Shown: piece by piece, positions 36,576 to 49,599 of the stretch
Layout of the letters: every line of letters starts with the position of its first letter
Numbering within the stretch: the stretch's first letter is position 1
From: Micropterix aruncella
Lineage: Eukaryota; Arthropoda; Insecta; Lepidoptera; Micropterigidae
Direction of reading: 5' to 3'
Assembly (NCBI GenBank): GCA_944548615.1
Contig: OX155951.1
Span: 18,696,789 to 18,760,788, forward strand
DNA: 64,000 nt
Position numbers and translations under genes: made by a program
The notes under the pieces: generated by a model
What the model was told of the DNA's origin: nothing
What the model saw: only the letters and a program-made list of their open reading frames with translations
Database searches by the model: none

Positions 36576-39500
36576 GCAGAAAGGAATTGTTATATATACA
36601 GATATAAATGCTCTAGATATGAATTGCTTGGATATTATTAGTTTCTCTCGACGACCTTTACGATATATCTAGGTACTTATATAACATCCCTATTCATCTC
36701 TAATAATACGATAATAACTCGTGTCACATCACCAAACCAAGATTAATTTCATATAAACTTTCTATCAAGCTACGGCAAGTTAATTCTGAGCGTGTTTATA
36801 TAATAATGGATCAAAGGAAGTAAAGATAACGTCGAGATGCGGTAACTACGCTAACAACAGCAAACAAACCATAAACTTAAGCTCGAATTTCGTAAATTAA
36901 CCCTTGCATGACGATCAACGTTATTATAATTAAGTTGAAGGCATGCATGCATGAATAGTTTGGTTGGTTGGTTTATATTTCTTTAGTTTTGATATTAGAT
37001 CCTTATTGTCTGGTTATTTTATTTGGTCTTATATCTGTACTTTTAGTGTTTAAATGCATGGCATAGTTTTAATTTGACTATTTAACACTTTACTGACAAT
37101 TTAAATATTACGATGAAAAATTGTAATACGTATCATTTCAAATTATTAACTATTTCAAATATAAGGCCTCTATTTTGATTATTTATATATTTATAGTTTG
37201 ACAATCTAGTAGGTAAATAATTGACTACGTATGTAAGTTCAGTAAAAAGTAGTAACGAGACTTACTACCTAACACAATTATTTTTACACGTCCAAGAGTG
37301 GTTTTTAGTCATCAATTGGACACAACGAAAATGTAATGTAATGTAATGATAAGTACTAGTTTTGGTAGTACAATTTATACTTTCAAGCAGGAGTAGGAGG
37401 ATAGGAAAATATTTTCATTAAACACTTTTACAAATAATAAATGAAAGGCACCTGCAATGTATTCTGGCTTTAGAGATGATTTTCTCCAATCAGCTGAACA
37501 CATATTATAGCTACACATGGGCTACACAGTAAGTAAGCATTATTTTGTTTGACAAAGGATTTTTTAAACATGCTTGTTACAGGAAATTTTCGTCTTTCTA
37601 TACACATACTCGTAAATACTCTGAGTACTCTGGCCACTACAAGGATCTTCTCGTGACTTCAACTTGCAAATCCTCGAGACTACTGATACTAGTTATCAGA
37701 CCACGTGCGATACGTAGACAGCCGGTCTTCTGGCATCGATTACGAAAAACTGTGGCATCTACTATAAAATAGTACCTTTCCTCTGATCGCGTAATCAGCT
37801 AAATTCCGTTAGTCACTCTCAGAAGATCCCAAAGTTTGGTCGACGTTATAAGACCCAAGATATACAATCGATTAAACGATTTTATAAAGTTTGCACTAAG
37901 TGATCAAGAGTCGTCTGAAAACTTTCTCATAGATGATATTTTCTATAACATCGACGATTTTATTAAGTGTGTTTAATTACTATATAAATATTTACGTTGT
38001 TATAATATTGTGTGCCTACTTTATTACTGTGTTAAAGAAATGATGTCTATGATTAATATTAAATATTCTATCAACTAATTGACTTAATTTGATGTATTCT
38101 TTCAATCCGTCTGTAAGTGCTGCATTTACTTCTGGAATAATGTCGTCTATTGAAGCCAAAGACTCTAAATAAATACATTAAGCTCTTTTACGACTCACCA
38201 GTTGCCTGAAATCGATGTCTGATTTCTCATCGTGTGGCGTATACCACAAATCCAAACAAAAGTACATACAACATGACGTGATATAAATTCTAGTTATAAA
38301 AATGTAATTTCATTTGCGTATATTGATGACTAATATAATTAAAAAAAACGATAAATTCGCGTCTTTCATAATTTGCAGTATTGTATTGACGCAAATTATT
38401 CTTCTTATGTCGTTGAAATAATTATTGACGTTGTTATATACTAATATAAAAAGACGCATTGTTACCTAATAAAATCATCTGTCACACTCTCAAATGGGTA
38501 AGTTGCTCTTTCTCTGTAAAATGTAACATCTAATAAACGTGATCAAATATTAACATATGTGTTCTCTCTACTCTCTCTCTAAAATTTTCGCGGTATAAAG
38601 GACTCAAAGATAAAACTCTGGACGTATTCACGGACCTTGTCATCAACCACCACGACTAGAAGATTTACACTTATATTGATTTGTACTGCTTTTTTCAAAG
38701 CTTTATCTTGTTATTTTATCTTTAATCCAGTTTTATTCAATAAACGCTCATATCGGTCCTTTTAGCACATTCTTTTTAATTTTCTGAACAGATACTTGTC
38801 GAGAATCATTTCCTTCCTTATGTGTACGTTTCGCATCTATTCAAGTATAGATGGACCCACAGTATCCTTCTCCTTTTAGATTTGTTTAAATGATGATACA
38901 TCACGATAAATGCCACAGCAAAATATCAGCCTCGCTGCCGGTCATTTATCTAACTCTGCTCAGATCCCTAGCCCCAGTGATTCTCACATGTACGAATTCA
39001 ATTCATCGGCAATAGCGTTACAAGCTTGCTGGAATATACTCTGGAGTTTAATGGAGGAAAGAGGCTTGGCGGGCATCTCATTGGGATATGAATTTTAAGT
39101 AACATTAGTAATTCAATTTAAAATGACAGTTCATTTACAATTCAGTTACTCAGAATGATGCGCATTCGCGCACGGAAGGTACCGTCGTTTACCTGGGGGC
39201 TTTATCAATATTTTCAGGACGAAAATAACAAGGCTCCATTAAGGATGTTTAGTATAATTTACGAGGACTTCCTCTTCCCCTTTCTCGTCAAATTTGCTTC
39301 AACGCAACCGCACGGGGAAACAATTTCGTCGGAGGGAGTAGACGGGCGAATTTTCGTTGAAATTTACATGTAAAACTGAATAAAACATATTTTAAATTCA
39401 ATACTGCAGAATTCGTGCGGAATTTATTAAACCACAGCGTAAGTGCATTTCTAAAGATGTTCCATAATATTCAGTTGTTGCGCAGCTTGTAAAATAAGTT

Positions 39501-41223
39501 ATCTCTCAATTTATTATAGTATACGGTCTACGAGCTTCGTTTATATTCTAAAATCGTGCGCTTCGGGATAACTTCAAGTTGACTACTGTGGTGACTACTG
39601 GCTTGGAATTCTAATTATTAGGCAGTTTATTCGTCATAATTTTATATTATATTAATCCTACTTTAGCATGATTTTGTTCAATTATTATCAAAATCTTACT
39701 TTAATCATCTTTTTGTGTCAAATAACGAGCACATGCGACGATTACTGCATATACCACTTTCCTAACACATAAGTCCCTTTTAATAAATGTTTTCAAGCCC
39801 CATTCTATAGTTATTGAAGGTGGTCCGGGTAGATACCCGGATGTGGCTTATCTCGAACTGATAGAAGAACTGCTAGAATACTCGGTCTTTATTTATTTAT
39901 TTAAGAATTAATTACTATAAAACATTGGTTTTGCTTGCAAAAATAACAGGAGCGGAATGGCAAACCCTTAACCTTTTGCTTATTTGATTCTGTCACGCAA
40001 CTGGGACTAGCCCGTTCTAGGGTGGACAGCTCTATCCAAGTATTTTCATGAGTCCGATGCAAAGTCCAACCATTTCTACAATAACATTGCATTATGCGTC
40101 AGGGGTCTTGGAGACGTACATTTTAAGAAAAAGTTGCAGGATATTCTTATTAAGAACCCAATTTATTCTATTAGGGACCTTGACAGTAAAGAATTTTCTA
40201 ATTTTCAAGGATTTTTTAAATTATTATATATGTATTTTCATTTACTATTTACATTATTAAGGCCAATCATTGTAATATTCAGATATGGATTATTTTATTA
40301 AAATTTAGATTGGCTATTTCTATTGCGCCGTTTTTGTTATTATAATACTTCCAAATTGACTATTTTATTACTGATTATTCGTTTTTATATTTTGAATATC
40401 TATGTTTTTCATTTATATCTACTTAGGTATTTTAGCAGCTCAAGTAGTTTTTAGGAGACTTTATACGAGTACTTTTGTTATAAATTTTATTATTAATTTA
40501 AAATTCATTTTCAATTAAAAAAAAATAGTCAACCTATATAAAAATGAATTATACCACATAATGATGTAAAATGAATTTGGCTATACCAAGAGTAGGCATA
40601 TACCAACTGGCTTATTTTGTAAAATAAAAAAAAGTAAAACAAAAAGGGTTGCGAATACGTCAAAGGAAAAATGGATCAAACTCTTTTCCTCTTATTTCGC
40701 GTTAAATCCTTCTTTTTTTTGCGTTATATCTTTATTACTTTTAAAGCCTTTTGAGGCATTATACTCTAATGACCTTGAGCTTTGATTTATCGGTTAGTAT
40801 AATTCGATTACCGATTAATATCGATTACCGTCCACGTTGATTAATCTCGATTTACCGTCCACGCTGTAAGGCGTGGTATAGCCTCTAGTCGATGTACGGT
40901 AATCACTTACTGCAGCATCCTTGTAAACTCGACATTTTAAGAATTACTTCTCTCATATATAGACAATCAGTTCCTTATCCATTTTCTTTACCTTTTCTCA
41001 TCAACTTCCTTCTTCTGCGCATTTATTAGGTTTTTAAATTAAAAGGTAGTAGACATAATTTCTCCACGTGTTATTCGCTAATAAATCACATTTATTGTAT
41101 AAAATTAGATGTTGGTTATTGCCAGGAGGCAATAAAGGTTTGGTTTCCTGAAAAAGCGGTGCCTTTATCTAGCGGTCGTAATGTAGCGTTGGGTGACGTC
41201 ACCAAAACGTTGTCTATATAAAC
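36576..41223. other. long AT-rich intron stretch
   Basis: No gene or transposon is recognised over about 4.6 kb. Islands worth noting: 39150-39370, GC-balanced without repeat signs; 40790-40865, where CGATTACCG / GATTTACCGTCCACGYTG is repeated in tandem; and 39829-39842, a small TCCGGGTA/TACCCGGA palindrome. Confidence 0.4.
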
Positions 41224-41340
41224 CATGTATGGGATCCGGCCCGGATCCGGCCCGCTGTAAGATATGATCCGGCCCACGAGACATTTTGAAAACCCAATAA
41301 AAAAAATATTACATTAGGTATTTATACTCACGACAGTGAC

Positions 41341-41385
41341 AGTGAGGCGGCAAACATCAAATCCTTTGATGTTTGCCGCCTCACT
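41341..41385. repeat. perfect 21-bp inverted repeat in the hAT 5' region
   Basis: Arms 41341-41361 and 41365-41385 are exact inverses (GTGAGGCGGCAAACATCAAA on one side) with a 3-base loop. Nearby, AACCTGCGCCTC and GAGGCGCAGGTT form a second hairpin (about 41435-41470), then GGTTTGAACGTGTGAACG is repeated in tandem (about 41465-41503). Confidence 0.95.
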
Positions 41386-41720
41386 CTTTGATAATCGCCA
41401 TAATAATCGGACATAATAAACTGCGTAACAACAACCTGCGCCTCCCGCCGCTAGTGCGAGGCGCAGGTTTGAACGTGTGAACGCCGGTTTGAACGTGTGA
41501 ACGGCGAGAGCGTTAACGCCCTTCATTTTGCTTATATAAGCGGGTGGATGGCTCAAACGTTAGTTCAGTTCTATTTGAGCTACCGAGGTGATAACTTGGA
41601 CAAACGATATCCTAGCGAACTACTCGAGCCGTCAACTTGCTTTGTGACTTTGTGTGCATCTTGAGTGGTTACTAACTTAGTTTGTTATTAAGTTTATTGA
41701 ACGAAAAGTAAACAAAAATT

Positions 41721-43520
41721 ATGTCTGGTGGAAAGAAACGAAAAGTAGATACAGGGGGTCGCCAGTTTCAAGAAAAATGGACTGAAAAATTCTTTTTTAT
41801 CTTGCACAATGGTAAGCCTATTTGTTTGCTGTGTAATGAATCCATTTCAGTAATGGAAGAATTCAATATAAAGAGGCATTACTCAACTAAGCATGCTACG
41901 CTGCACTCACTGACAGGACAATTAAGAACAGACAAAATCCACAAGCTTACCGCAAATTTGGAAAAACAGCAACAAATGTTTCATAAACAAAGAACACAGC
42001 TTGATAATGTTGTGAAAGCTAGTTTTATAGTTAGCTCAAAATTGGCAAAGTCATTAAAACCATTTGCCGAAGGAGAATTTATCAAGGAGTGTATGTTTGA
42101 AGTTTGCAATATTTTGTGTCCTGAAAAGAAAAATGAATTTGAAAAAATTAGTTTGTCAAGACGAACTGTTGTTCGACGTATAGAAATGATGGCTAATGAT
42201 ATAAAAACAACATTGACTGACCGTATGGCTGGTTTTGGATCATTTTCCATAGCATTAGACGAGAGCACCGATTTGTCTGACACAGCTCAACTGGCTATAT
42301 TTATTCGAGGTGTTGATAATTAGTTCACTGTTACTGAGGAATTGCTTGCTTTACAGCCGCTAAAAGGAACCACTACAGGAGAGGATATTTTTATTGAAGT
42401 TCAAAAGGTATTCACAAGTTTTGGCTTGTCATGGTCAAAATTAATTGGAGTATGCACTGATGGTGCACCTTCTATGGACGGCTTACGTAAAGGTTTCATC
42501 GAAATTTTGAATGAAAAAGCAACAGAATTAAATGTGCAAAAAGATGATTTGATAGTCCTTCATTGCATTATCCACCAACAGAACTTGTGTTCTAAGTCCA
42601 TTCGACTCCAGAGTGTTATGAATGTGGTAGTAAAACCCATCAACTTTATTCGATCCCGAGGGCTTAACCATCGTCAGTTCAAGGCGTTTTTGGATGAAAT
42701 ACCTATCAGCTGAATATAACGACGTAACATATTATTGTAAAGTCAGATGGCTGAGCAAAGGAAATATGTTAAAACGGTTTTACGAGCTTAGAAATGAGAT
42801 AGCAGACTTTATGAAAATAAAAGATAAACCACTATCTGAATTAAGTGACCCAAAATGGATATGTGACTTAGCATTTCTGGTCGATCTTACAGGCTATTTG
42901 AATGATTTAAATTTGAAACTTCAAAAACAAGGAGAGTTAGTAAATGATTTGTACAGCCATTTGAAAGCGTTTTAGATCAAACTACGCTTGTGGGAGTCAC
43001 AGATGCTGTCTGGTAACAGTTACCATTTCAACACGCTCGCTGCGTATGAAAATATTGCTTATGCTCAATATGCTGAAGAACTCAAGTTACTGTCGGAACA
43101 ATTTTCGAACAGATTTAGCGACTTCAAAAACATGGAAGACTGTCTCAGTTTATTTGCTACTCCTACAAAATGTAATGTACAAATGCTCCAATACACTTAC
43201 AAATGGAGTTGATCGAGATTCAAAAAAACTCACTCCTAAAATCCAAATTTGAAGAAGTAGAGTTGTGCGATTTCTACAAAAAATACCTAGAAGAAGACAA
43301 TTTTCCGCAGCTTAGAAAATTCGCAAGAAGATTGATTTGTGCGTTTGGTAGTACTTATAAATGCGAACAGTTCTTTTCATTGATGAAAGTTAATAAATCA
43401 ACACATCGTAAAAGACTGACTGACGATAATTTGGAAAATTCTTTACGTCTTCGTATCTGTGGAATTAATCCAAATATCGATCGATTGGTTTCCCAAATTC
43501 AAGCTCAAGTGTCTCATTGA
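41721..43520 (+). pseudogene. hAT transposase (GTF2IRD2/ZBED-like), broken
   Basis: It starts MSGGKKRKVD. Next is a BED-like finger, GKPICLLCNESISVMEEF then IKRHYSTKH. Then come the catalytic region FGSFSIALDESTDLSDTAQL and GVCTDGAPSMDGLRKGFIE, CKVRWLSKGNMLKRFYELRN, and the C-terminal dimerisation domain ending FGSTYKCEQFFSLMKVNKS and LTDDNLENSLRLRICG. Defects are an in-frame TAG at 42321 (probably GAG), a frameshift near 42705, an in-frame TAG at 42973 and a frameshift near 43200. Otherwise the reading is continuous for about 590 codons. Insect copies of this family are usually labelled 'general transcription factor II-I repeat domain-containing protein 2-like', though they are transposases. 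Not functional here. Confidence 0.95.
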
Positions 43521-43939
43521 TTTCGGTGTATTTAACTTTCGTAGTTTGTAACAAATGCAAATTTAAAGATTTAATTATAATGTACCATTTTTTAAAATTT
43601 CATTTTGTTATTTTAATAAATTGTACTATAATAAATAACATTGTCGTCTTATTTCATGTCTAATATCTATCGCAAAAAATATTATCACTACTTTAAAATG
43701 CACTACGTACTTTTAAACGCGGCCCGCGAACGTATTTGCACGCTAAACTTTGGCCCTCAACATGTCAAAGGTTGCCCATACCTGATACAAACCATCGGCG
43801 TAGGTTTTCTAGAGAGCGCCGACTGTCACAGTAACGTCAAATAGCGGTGGTGTTAGTTGCATGACGGCCGTCGTAGCGGTGATTAACTGTTGTCGGACGT
43901 TTTTCGCATGTAGCGGTGAGCATTCAGTTAAAAACTATG

Positions 43940-44100
43940 ACTTGAAACGTGACTTGGACGATCGAAAATGACGAACAATTAATTGATTTTGACAAAAAGC
44001 ATGAAGCCTTGTAGAATATTAAATCAAAAGATTATAGACAAGCCCAGTTGAAGTAAAATTTGTAATACAATGTCGGAATAACACTTCAAAAATCAGGTGG
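43940..44100 (+). pseudogene. MADF-domain relic, probably from a PIF/Harbinger element
   Basis: The frame reads TWTIENDEQLIDFDKKHEAL, stop (TAG for the Trp codon), NIKSKDYRQAQLK, stop, NL, stop. MADF domains read ...EYpxLWdxxxxxYrxxxxRxxxW, and the spacing fits with three nonsense changes. MADF proteins accompany PIF/Harbinger transposases. The hAT element inserted just upstream, so it may have landed in this element's leader. Confidence 0.6.
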
Positions 44101-44317
44101 GTACTAAAATCAGAATTATATGGTCGGAAAAAACGAAACAGTTCCGCGTCAAAAGTAATACAATTGTCGAGGTAATAAAGTAATACAACTATAAGAGAAT
44201 TATTATATTATATTAAAATCTAAAATTTGAAATGCCCCAGCAGTAGTACGATTTTTAATCATCACACTCTCCTCTAAACATTTTTTTCGCCTTCCGACTC
44301 TTCATCTTCCAAATAGA

Positions 44318-44940
44318 GCGTAGAAGACTTGGGGACAAAACAATCTACTGTCTAGTTCACCAGCAACTCGTTAGAGACCAACGCCTTACGACGAGGCACC
44401 GGGAAAGGTATTCAGCGGCAGCCTCATCCCCTAACTACCAGTTTTGGCAGGATATCTCCGTCTGGAATTAACCTTCTGGATACACCGTCCTCCCGACTGG
44501 TTACGGGTCCGAAGTCGCTTACGCGACCTCTACCTGTTGTATTACAGCGGTAATTCAGTTTGAATTTATCGTGGACCTGGGCGTTCTTTGCCCGTAGTGC
44601 CACACGGGATCGAGTGGCCCAAGATCATTTCAAGAGTGGCATGATAATAGATCAACATTCAGCCCCGCTGCTTAGGAAACAGTATATTTCCATAAACTCT
44701 AGACAGCTTCAGCAATTAGTCAGAATGCACAACCGATTGGCTTCGCCGACCGGTGCGCAAACCGTCCAGTGGCGCCGGGATGCAATCCCGCCGGGATAAA
44801 CCGGTCCACCAGCTCTGAGGCCTGAGACACGGGAGTCTTACCCGGGGTAGCCTTCCACTCGAGAAGGCTTCTGAATAGTAGCTGAATCGTGAGTTGAGCC
44901 GATCCGAGAACAAAATGGATCTTGTGGCCCAAGCTGCACG
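44318..44940 (+). mobile_element. unnamed non-coding retroposon-like family, copy 3 (subfamily A)
   Basis: It starts at GAGCGTAGAAGACTTGGGGA, equivalent to base 11605 of copy 1, so it lacks about 80 bases of the left end. It follows copy 1 closely to AAGCTGCACGA. No target duplication is apparent. The minus-strand 70-codon frame of copy 1 is also open here (44720-44932). Confidence 0.9.
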
Positions 44941-46010
44941 AAACCGTTCACCACCACCGATGCACAACACACCACTCGAGTGAGTACTGGGTGACTACGA
45001 CTGAATACGGTCGCACCACTTTCTAGGAAACCACGGCTTTGGTCATCCGAGACGGCCGTTATAATTTGTATTCTCCATCAGAATTCTGATAAATAATATA
45101 ACATTGAAAATATTTTATTTAAGTAATAGATTCTCCATTACGCTCGATGTATAACTTTGTGTAATTTTTTTTTTCTTACTTTGTATAATCTTAGTATAAT
45201 CTTACCCAACGTCATATACCTATCATATTACAAGATTTGTAAGCATTTGTAACTGTTAAAGAAATTCCATAGCAATTTTGTTAAAGGAATTCAATTAGTA
45301 TCTTATATAGTAAGGACTTATTGTATTATAGTTCAAAATAGCAGGCTGAAATTGGAAACCTACCCTTTTATTTATGTAATTTCAAGTGTAATTTATAATT
45401 ACGGAATGGCTGGTCGCATAATAAACCCCGCATTTCCTTGGGCGGTAAGACCCGAGATCACAGATTAATAAGAGAGTTGTCGGTATTCATAACAAATATG
45501 ACACGAACGATAATTTACTCGCTTTTCTGCGTTCAGAAGAGCAAGCCATTGACCCACTTATACAGTTGCCAAAGACGACATTATTTTCGTTTTTACGAGA
45601 TAATACAAAATTATATTCAATTGAAATTTTAATTTTACACAAAATCCTTAATGCGTGAAATTTTACATCGGATTTGCCAACGGAATAACTAATCTATTAT
45701 CACAAAACTATTTTAATTAAAATTTTGGTCTTTCAGTTTTATCATTTTTATTGTCAGAATTAAACAAATTGATATAAATAATTCAACACAGTAATGTAGA
45801 ACAGAATTTCATATTTACTTTTATAGTAGTTTGGTAAATTTTCACTGAAAAATTAATGTATAGTGGCAGTTAAATAAAAAAGTTAAATAAAAAATGATTT
45901 GATTAAAAAGCGTGTTTTTTAACACGCTTTTATTAGGTCGACCTGTATGTAACTATGAAATGGAATCTAAGGTAACTAATTTAACCATCTTTCAAGGATC
46001 GTAGCGTCAT
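44941..46010. other. intron, no gene seen
   Basis: AT-rich. A short hairpin at about 45908-45933 (AAAGCGTGTT / AACACGCTTT) is present. Confidence 0.4.
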
Positions 46011-46014
46011 GAAA

Positions 46015-46110
46015 ATAGGCAGCTGTATGTAGTTCTGATGACAATACAATAATATGGTACTGTCGAACTGATCTGATGATGGGGTCGGAAGATATGCACT
46101 GGAACTTCAT
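46015..46110 (+). repeat. dispersed repeat related to the 121-bp array
   Basis: GATGATGGGGTCGGAAGAT, CACTGGAACTTC and TGATGGAACAT match the order seen at 56445-56822, preceded by ATAATATGGTACTGTCGAAC as in the first unit there. Confidence 0.8.
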
Positions 46111-47054
46111 GATGGAACATCGTATCATAGCTGTGTTTGGACTTGTTAGAAAAGTCTTGGAATGAACTTTGGTTGGTGTGAAGTAGCGGTGCGCATACCA
46201 AGTAATATAGATGTAATGGTGCGTGGAAAGTACTACAAGTAATGGTGTCGTATAGTAGGCGCGTATAGTTGGCCGCGTCGTCGTAAAGTTGGCCGCAAAG
46301 CGTATTTTTAGTGTTTTTTTTTAAACTATTAATTTATTCTAAAATAACATTCATAACCATATAATTCTAAAACGAAAGAAAATCGACCCGCAGTAGAAAG
46401 CTTTTTGTCAATGGATGTTGACCTAGTTTATACTAACAGAGTTAGAAAAGAGATTATGTATTTGTAATTATTTAAGTAAATAAGTTTTTCAATATTATTA
46501 TCGTCGTCGAACACGATTAGGATTCTCACCACCAGACATGAGCTATTCGAACTCTTAGCCATGGTGTAGCAATACACATTCAATACAATACAGTATAATG
46601 ATTTACTCTAGTAGATATGCATTCCTATACTTATATGCGTCACAAACAACAAAAAATGGTATATAAAATAATATTCATTAAAAACATAACTAATAAATAA
46701 TAATTATTTAACACATAAATATCATGACAGTTTTCAGGGCTGTAATATTATTTATTCAATATTACCTACAAACAAATAATTGAAATATCTAATATGGGTA
46801 AATAGTCAGGTATAATAATGAAGATAAAGATTAAGGTAAATAGTATTTATTTCCATCACAACCATTACTATTGTTTAGGAATGACATTAAATTAGTATTA
46901 AGCTAGTTACTCAATTTAACAAAGCTCATATAAAGTAAATTTAACAAAGATCATATAATATTACTCCAAACATTCTAATTAGCATAATCAATTTACAATA
47001 AAAACAATTGGCAATAAAAGAGAATACATTAAATTAAATTTTTAGGTACGATGT

Positions 47055-47712
47055 TGTTTTCACAATATTTTAAAATGTCGTTATATGCGCAAACATATTG
47101 ATTATTAGCAGATACGCCTGGATACTCCTGAAAATATCGATGTTTTTAAACACCTTTAATCTATAAGGCAATTTATTAAAAAGTTTGAGGACCATGTATC
47201 GACTAGTCGCCTTGGCAGTACGTGCTACGATCGGTTGAAAGTAATGGGTTTTATTCCTGGTGTCATGCCGATGTAATTCCTCATGGGATATTGCTGAGAT
47301 TTTATTGCAATAGAATTAGCAACGAGCTTCTTAAGCAAAATCGCATATACGGTCAATATACCTAATTTTGGGAAGTGTTCACGACATGACTGCCGTGGAC
47401 CATTACCCACTATCGCACGTATGGCTCTTTTCTGGAGAGTTAATACACTGTTGATGTGCCCTGCGGTACCCCATAGAAGAATACCGCTGTGATTCAACTA
47501 GCGGCTGATATCACCTCAGTTCTCTCCATAAACCTCCTGATGGCTAATCGACTTTCGTTTCGACTTAAAAAGCTCCATATGTAAATTCCATGACACCTTT
47601 TCATCAAGGAGTAGTCCGAGGATTTGACATGATTCCGCATCTTCAACCGGGTAGTCAACTGTTAAAGTTGATGTCTTGTTTTTAAAATTTAGAATAACCG
47701 TTTTAGACATAT
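47055..47712 (-). pseudogene. LINE 3' end: polymerase thumb and C-terminus
   Basis: Minus frames: KTVILNFKNKTSTLTVDYPV, CQILGLLLDEKVSWNLHMEL, then HSGILLWGTAGHINSVLTLQ, KRAIRAIVGNGPRQSCREHF, KLGILTVYAILLKKLVANSI and SRYMVLKLFNKLPYRLKVF. W-G-x-hxxxhxxLQKRAIRxI and the RY...LFNKLP tail are typical of CR1/jockey-like elements. One frame break near 47510. Confidence 0.88.
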
Positions 47713-47974
47713 TTAGAGATTAAAACAGAAATGCAATATCTAAGTAGAATTATCAGGATAACAATATATTATTATCAAATTCTGGAATATGCCTGCGTAT
47801 TTTTAAAAATAATAATGTTAAAAAAAATGGCATAAGAATGTCAGCTATCATAATACTATTTTGAAAAGTTTACAAATCATCAGCATGAAAAAAAATATTT
47901 CAGAATTCTCAAACTCCCTTATACCATAAATTGGATTTCTTACCCGTAATTATTGACAATTATCTTTTTAAATT

Positions 47975-48180
47975 AGTCCTCTACAAGGATTTTGATTAAC
48001 TTTGGAATCTCGTTATAACACAATTTTTTGTAAATAAAATTTCGGACTTTGCTAAGTCGCTGTCGGTTTAAGTGAAGATTTGGTTTATTCCTTGTGTCGG
48101 GGTGGTGAAAATCACTATTTATCGAAATATCTCCTAGGTGTCTAGGACCGTATACAATATTTAAATATTTGGAGGGTATA
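47975..48180 (-). pseudogene. second LINE C-terminal tail
   Basis: HHPDTRNKPNLHLNRQRLSK then VRNFIYKKLCYNEIPKLIK matches the NTRxKxNLhhxxxRhxKxxxSFxxxxxxhYNxIP tail of jockey-like LINEs. It is a separate copy from the one at 47055-47712, since it repeats the same protein region. Confidence 0.75.
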
Positions 48181-49500
48181 TACATATATACATATATAAT
48201 ATATATACAAGTATTTGTTTATTCTGCAGAAAGGATCGGTGAGAGCTATACTGATTCCAACACAGTCGTAGTTAGCAATGACTTTTTGTAGAAATGGGCA
48301 CCCCAAAAAAACGTAGCAATGGAAGTCATCTTAGATTTCTTTGATAAAAAGGAAGAAGTTATTACTCGCAACCACTCCCGTTTCATACGAAATCGGCTAA
48401 ATCATGCCTATGAAATCTATCGGCGAACTTGAAACTTTTAAAATAGCGCAAAATATCTTGGTTTAAATGTTTTAATAACTTACCTAACAATATTCCTAAA
48501 ATTAAAGATGGATCTTAGTTTAAGACCGAACTAAAGAAATATATTTGTTAAAAAGCTCTTACAGGTTTGACCAATATGAAAGCTAGTATTTACGAATCTG
48601 CCGAGAAATATGTGTCTATGAGTAGGTACCTAAAATATATATTTTATACTGTAATATTTTTTGTATCCATATAACGTCTGATAATATAATTAAATTTATA
48701 ATAAGCTTTATTTCTAGATAAACTTAATTTTTTAAATATTCCAATGTAAATTTCTTGCATTTAAGAAGCATAAACAAATAATAAAGCCATAACACTTAAG
48801 CATAGCAGTATAGCATCAGTATTGCATCAGTATTGATATAATTCGATGTCATAATAATATGAAAGTTCGATATATCGGCCGCTAAATAAAAGTCATAACT
48901 TGACTCATCTGAGTTGGTAGACACATTTTTCCTGATCTGTGTCGCTGAACGATGTTCATCCGTCGAATGGTTTAATGAATGCGGGTGTTTTGTGAAAGCC
49001 ACTGGAGCGTGGAGTTGAGTAGGTAGTTACAGACGCAACTTCGCAACACGGATAATTACGCTAATCCGCATTACATACTAGCGAGTGACATTAAATTATA
49101 CGCGAGCTTAATGCCATATATTCAATTCATTCTTACCCGCCGCCTTCGAGACACGATTAAATAATGTGTGTTAGGCATGATAATTAACTCCGCTGTCCAG
49201 AACCTTATTTATTATGGATGAGTGAAGTACATTCGTACGTACGATGTATGCACGTACATTCTATGTACCTACTTATTAAAAGACCTGTTCGCTAAAAGAA
49301 GTTTAGTGCAGCGCTGGAATTTTGTTGGTAGCATATTATATCAGATTTTAATATTATGCATGATGATGTACCTCAACTGAATGTGTTTTTCACCCAATGC
49401 TGATTAGTATTCACAAAGGACATAGGTATGCCAAAATTAATTGGAGCCTATTTCGTTTAACGGCTCCCAATATTAAGAAAGAATCGACAAAAGGGCCCTA
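48181..49500. other. intron; possible conserved island 49030-49200
   Basis: No gene. Bases 49030-49200 contain GATAATTACGCTAATCCGCA and TACCCGCCGCCTTCGAGACA, with homeodomain-like TAATTA and TAATCC sites and no repeat signature. Confidence 0.35.
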
Positions 49501-49599
49501 AAAGGAAAAGAAGATGAGAAAGCGCATCCGCGTATATAGCGCACAGCATTATGGATCCATACAAAACGTAAAACACGCGAAAAAAGGGACTCAGGGAGA

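Larger units (their letters stand above)
41224..43784 (+). mobile_element. hAT element (GTF2IRD2-like), nearly complete, with target duplication
   Basis: Ends are CATGTATGGG (41224) and the inverse CCCATACCTG (43784), differing by one base. Flanks are ATATAAAC (41216-41223) and ATACAAAC (43785-43792), an 8-bp target duplication with one change. The 8-bp size is diagnostic of hAT. GGCCCGC-type motifs recur inside both ends. The 2561-bp body holds one broken transposase. The flanking similarity implies a fairly recent insertion compared with other elements here. Confidence 0.93.

Noticed and set aside
45908..45933. Rho-independent-like terminator hairpin
   Set aside because: The window is eukaryotic intron; such hairpins have no terminator role here.
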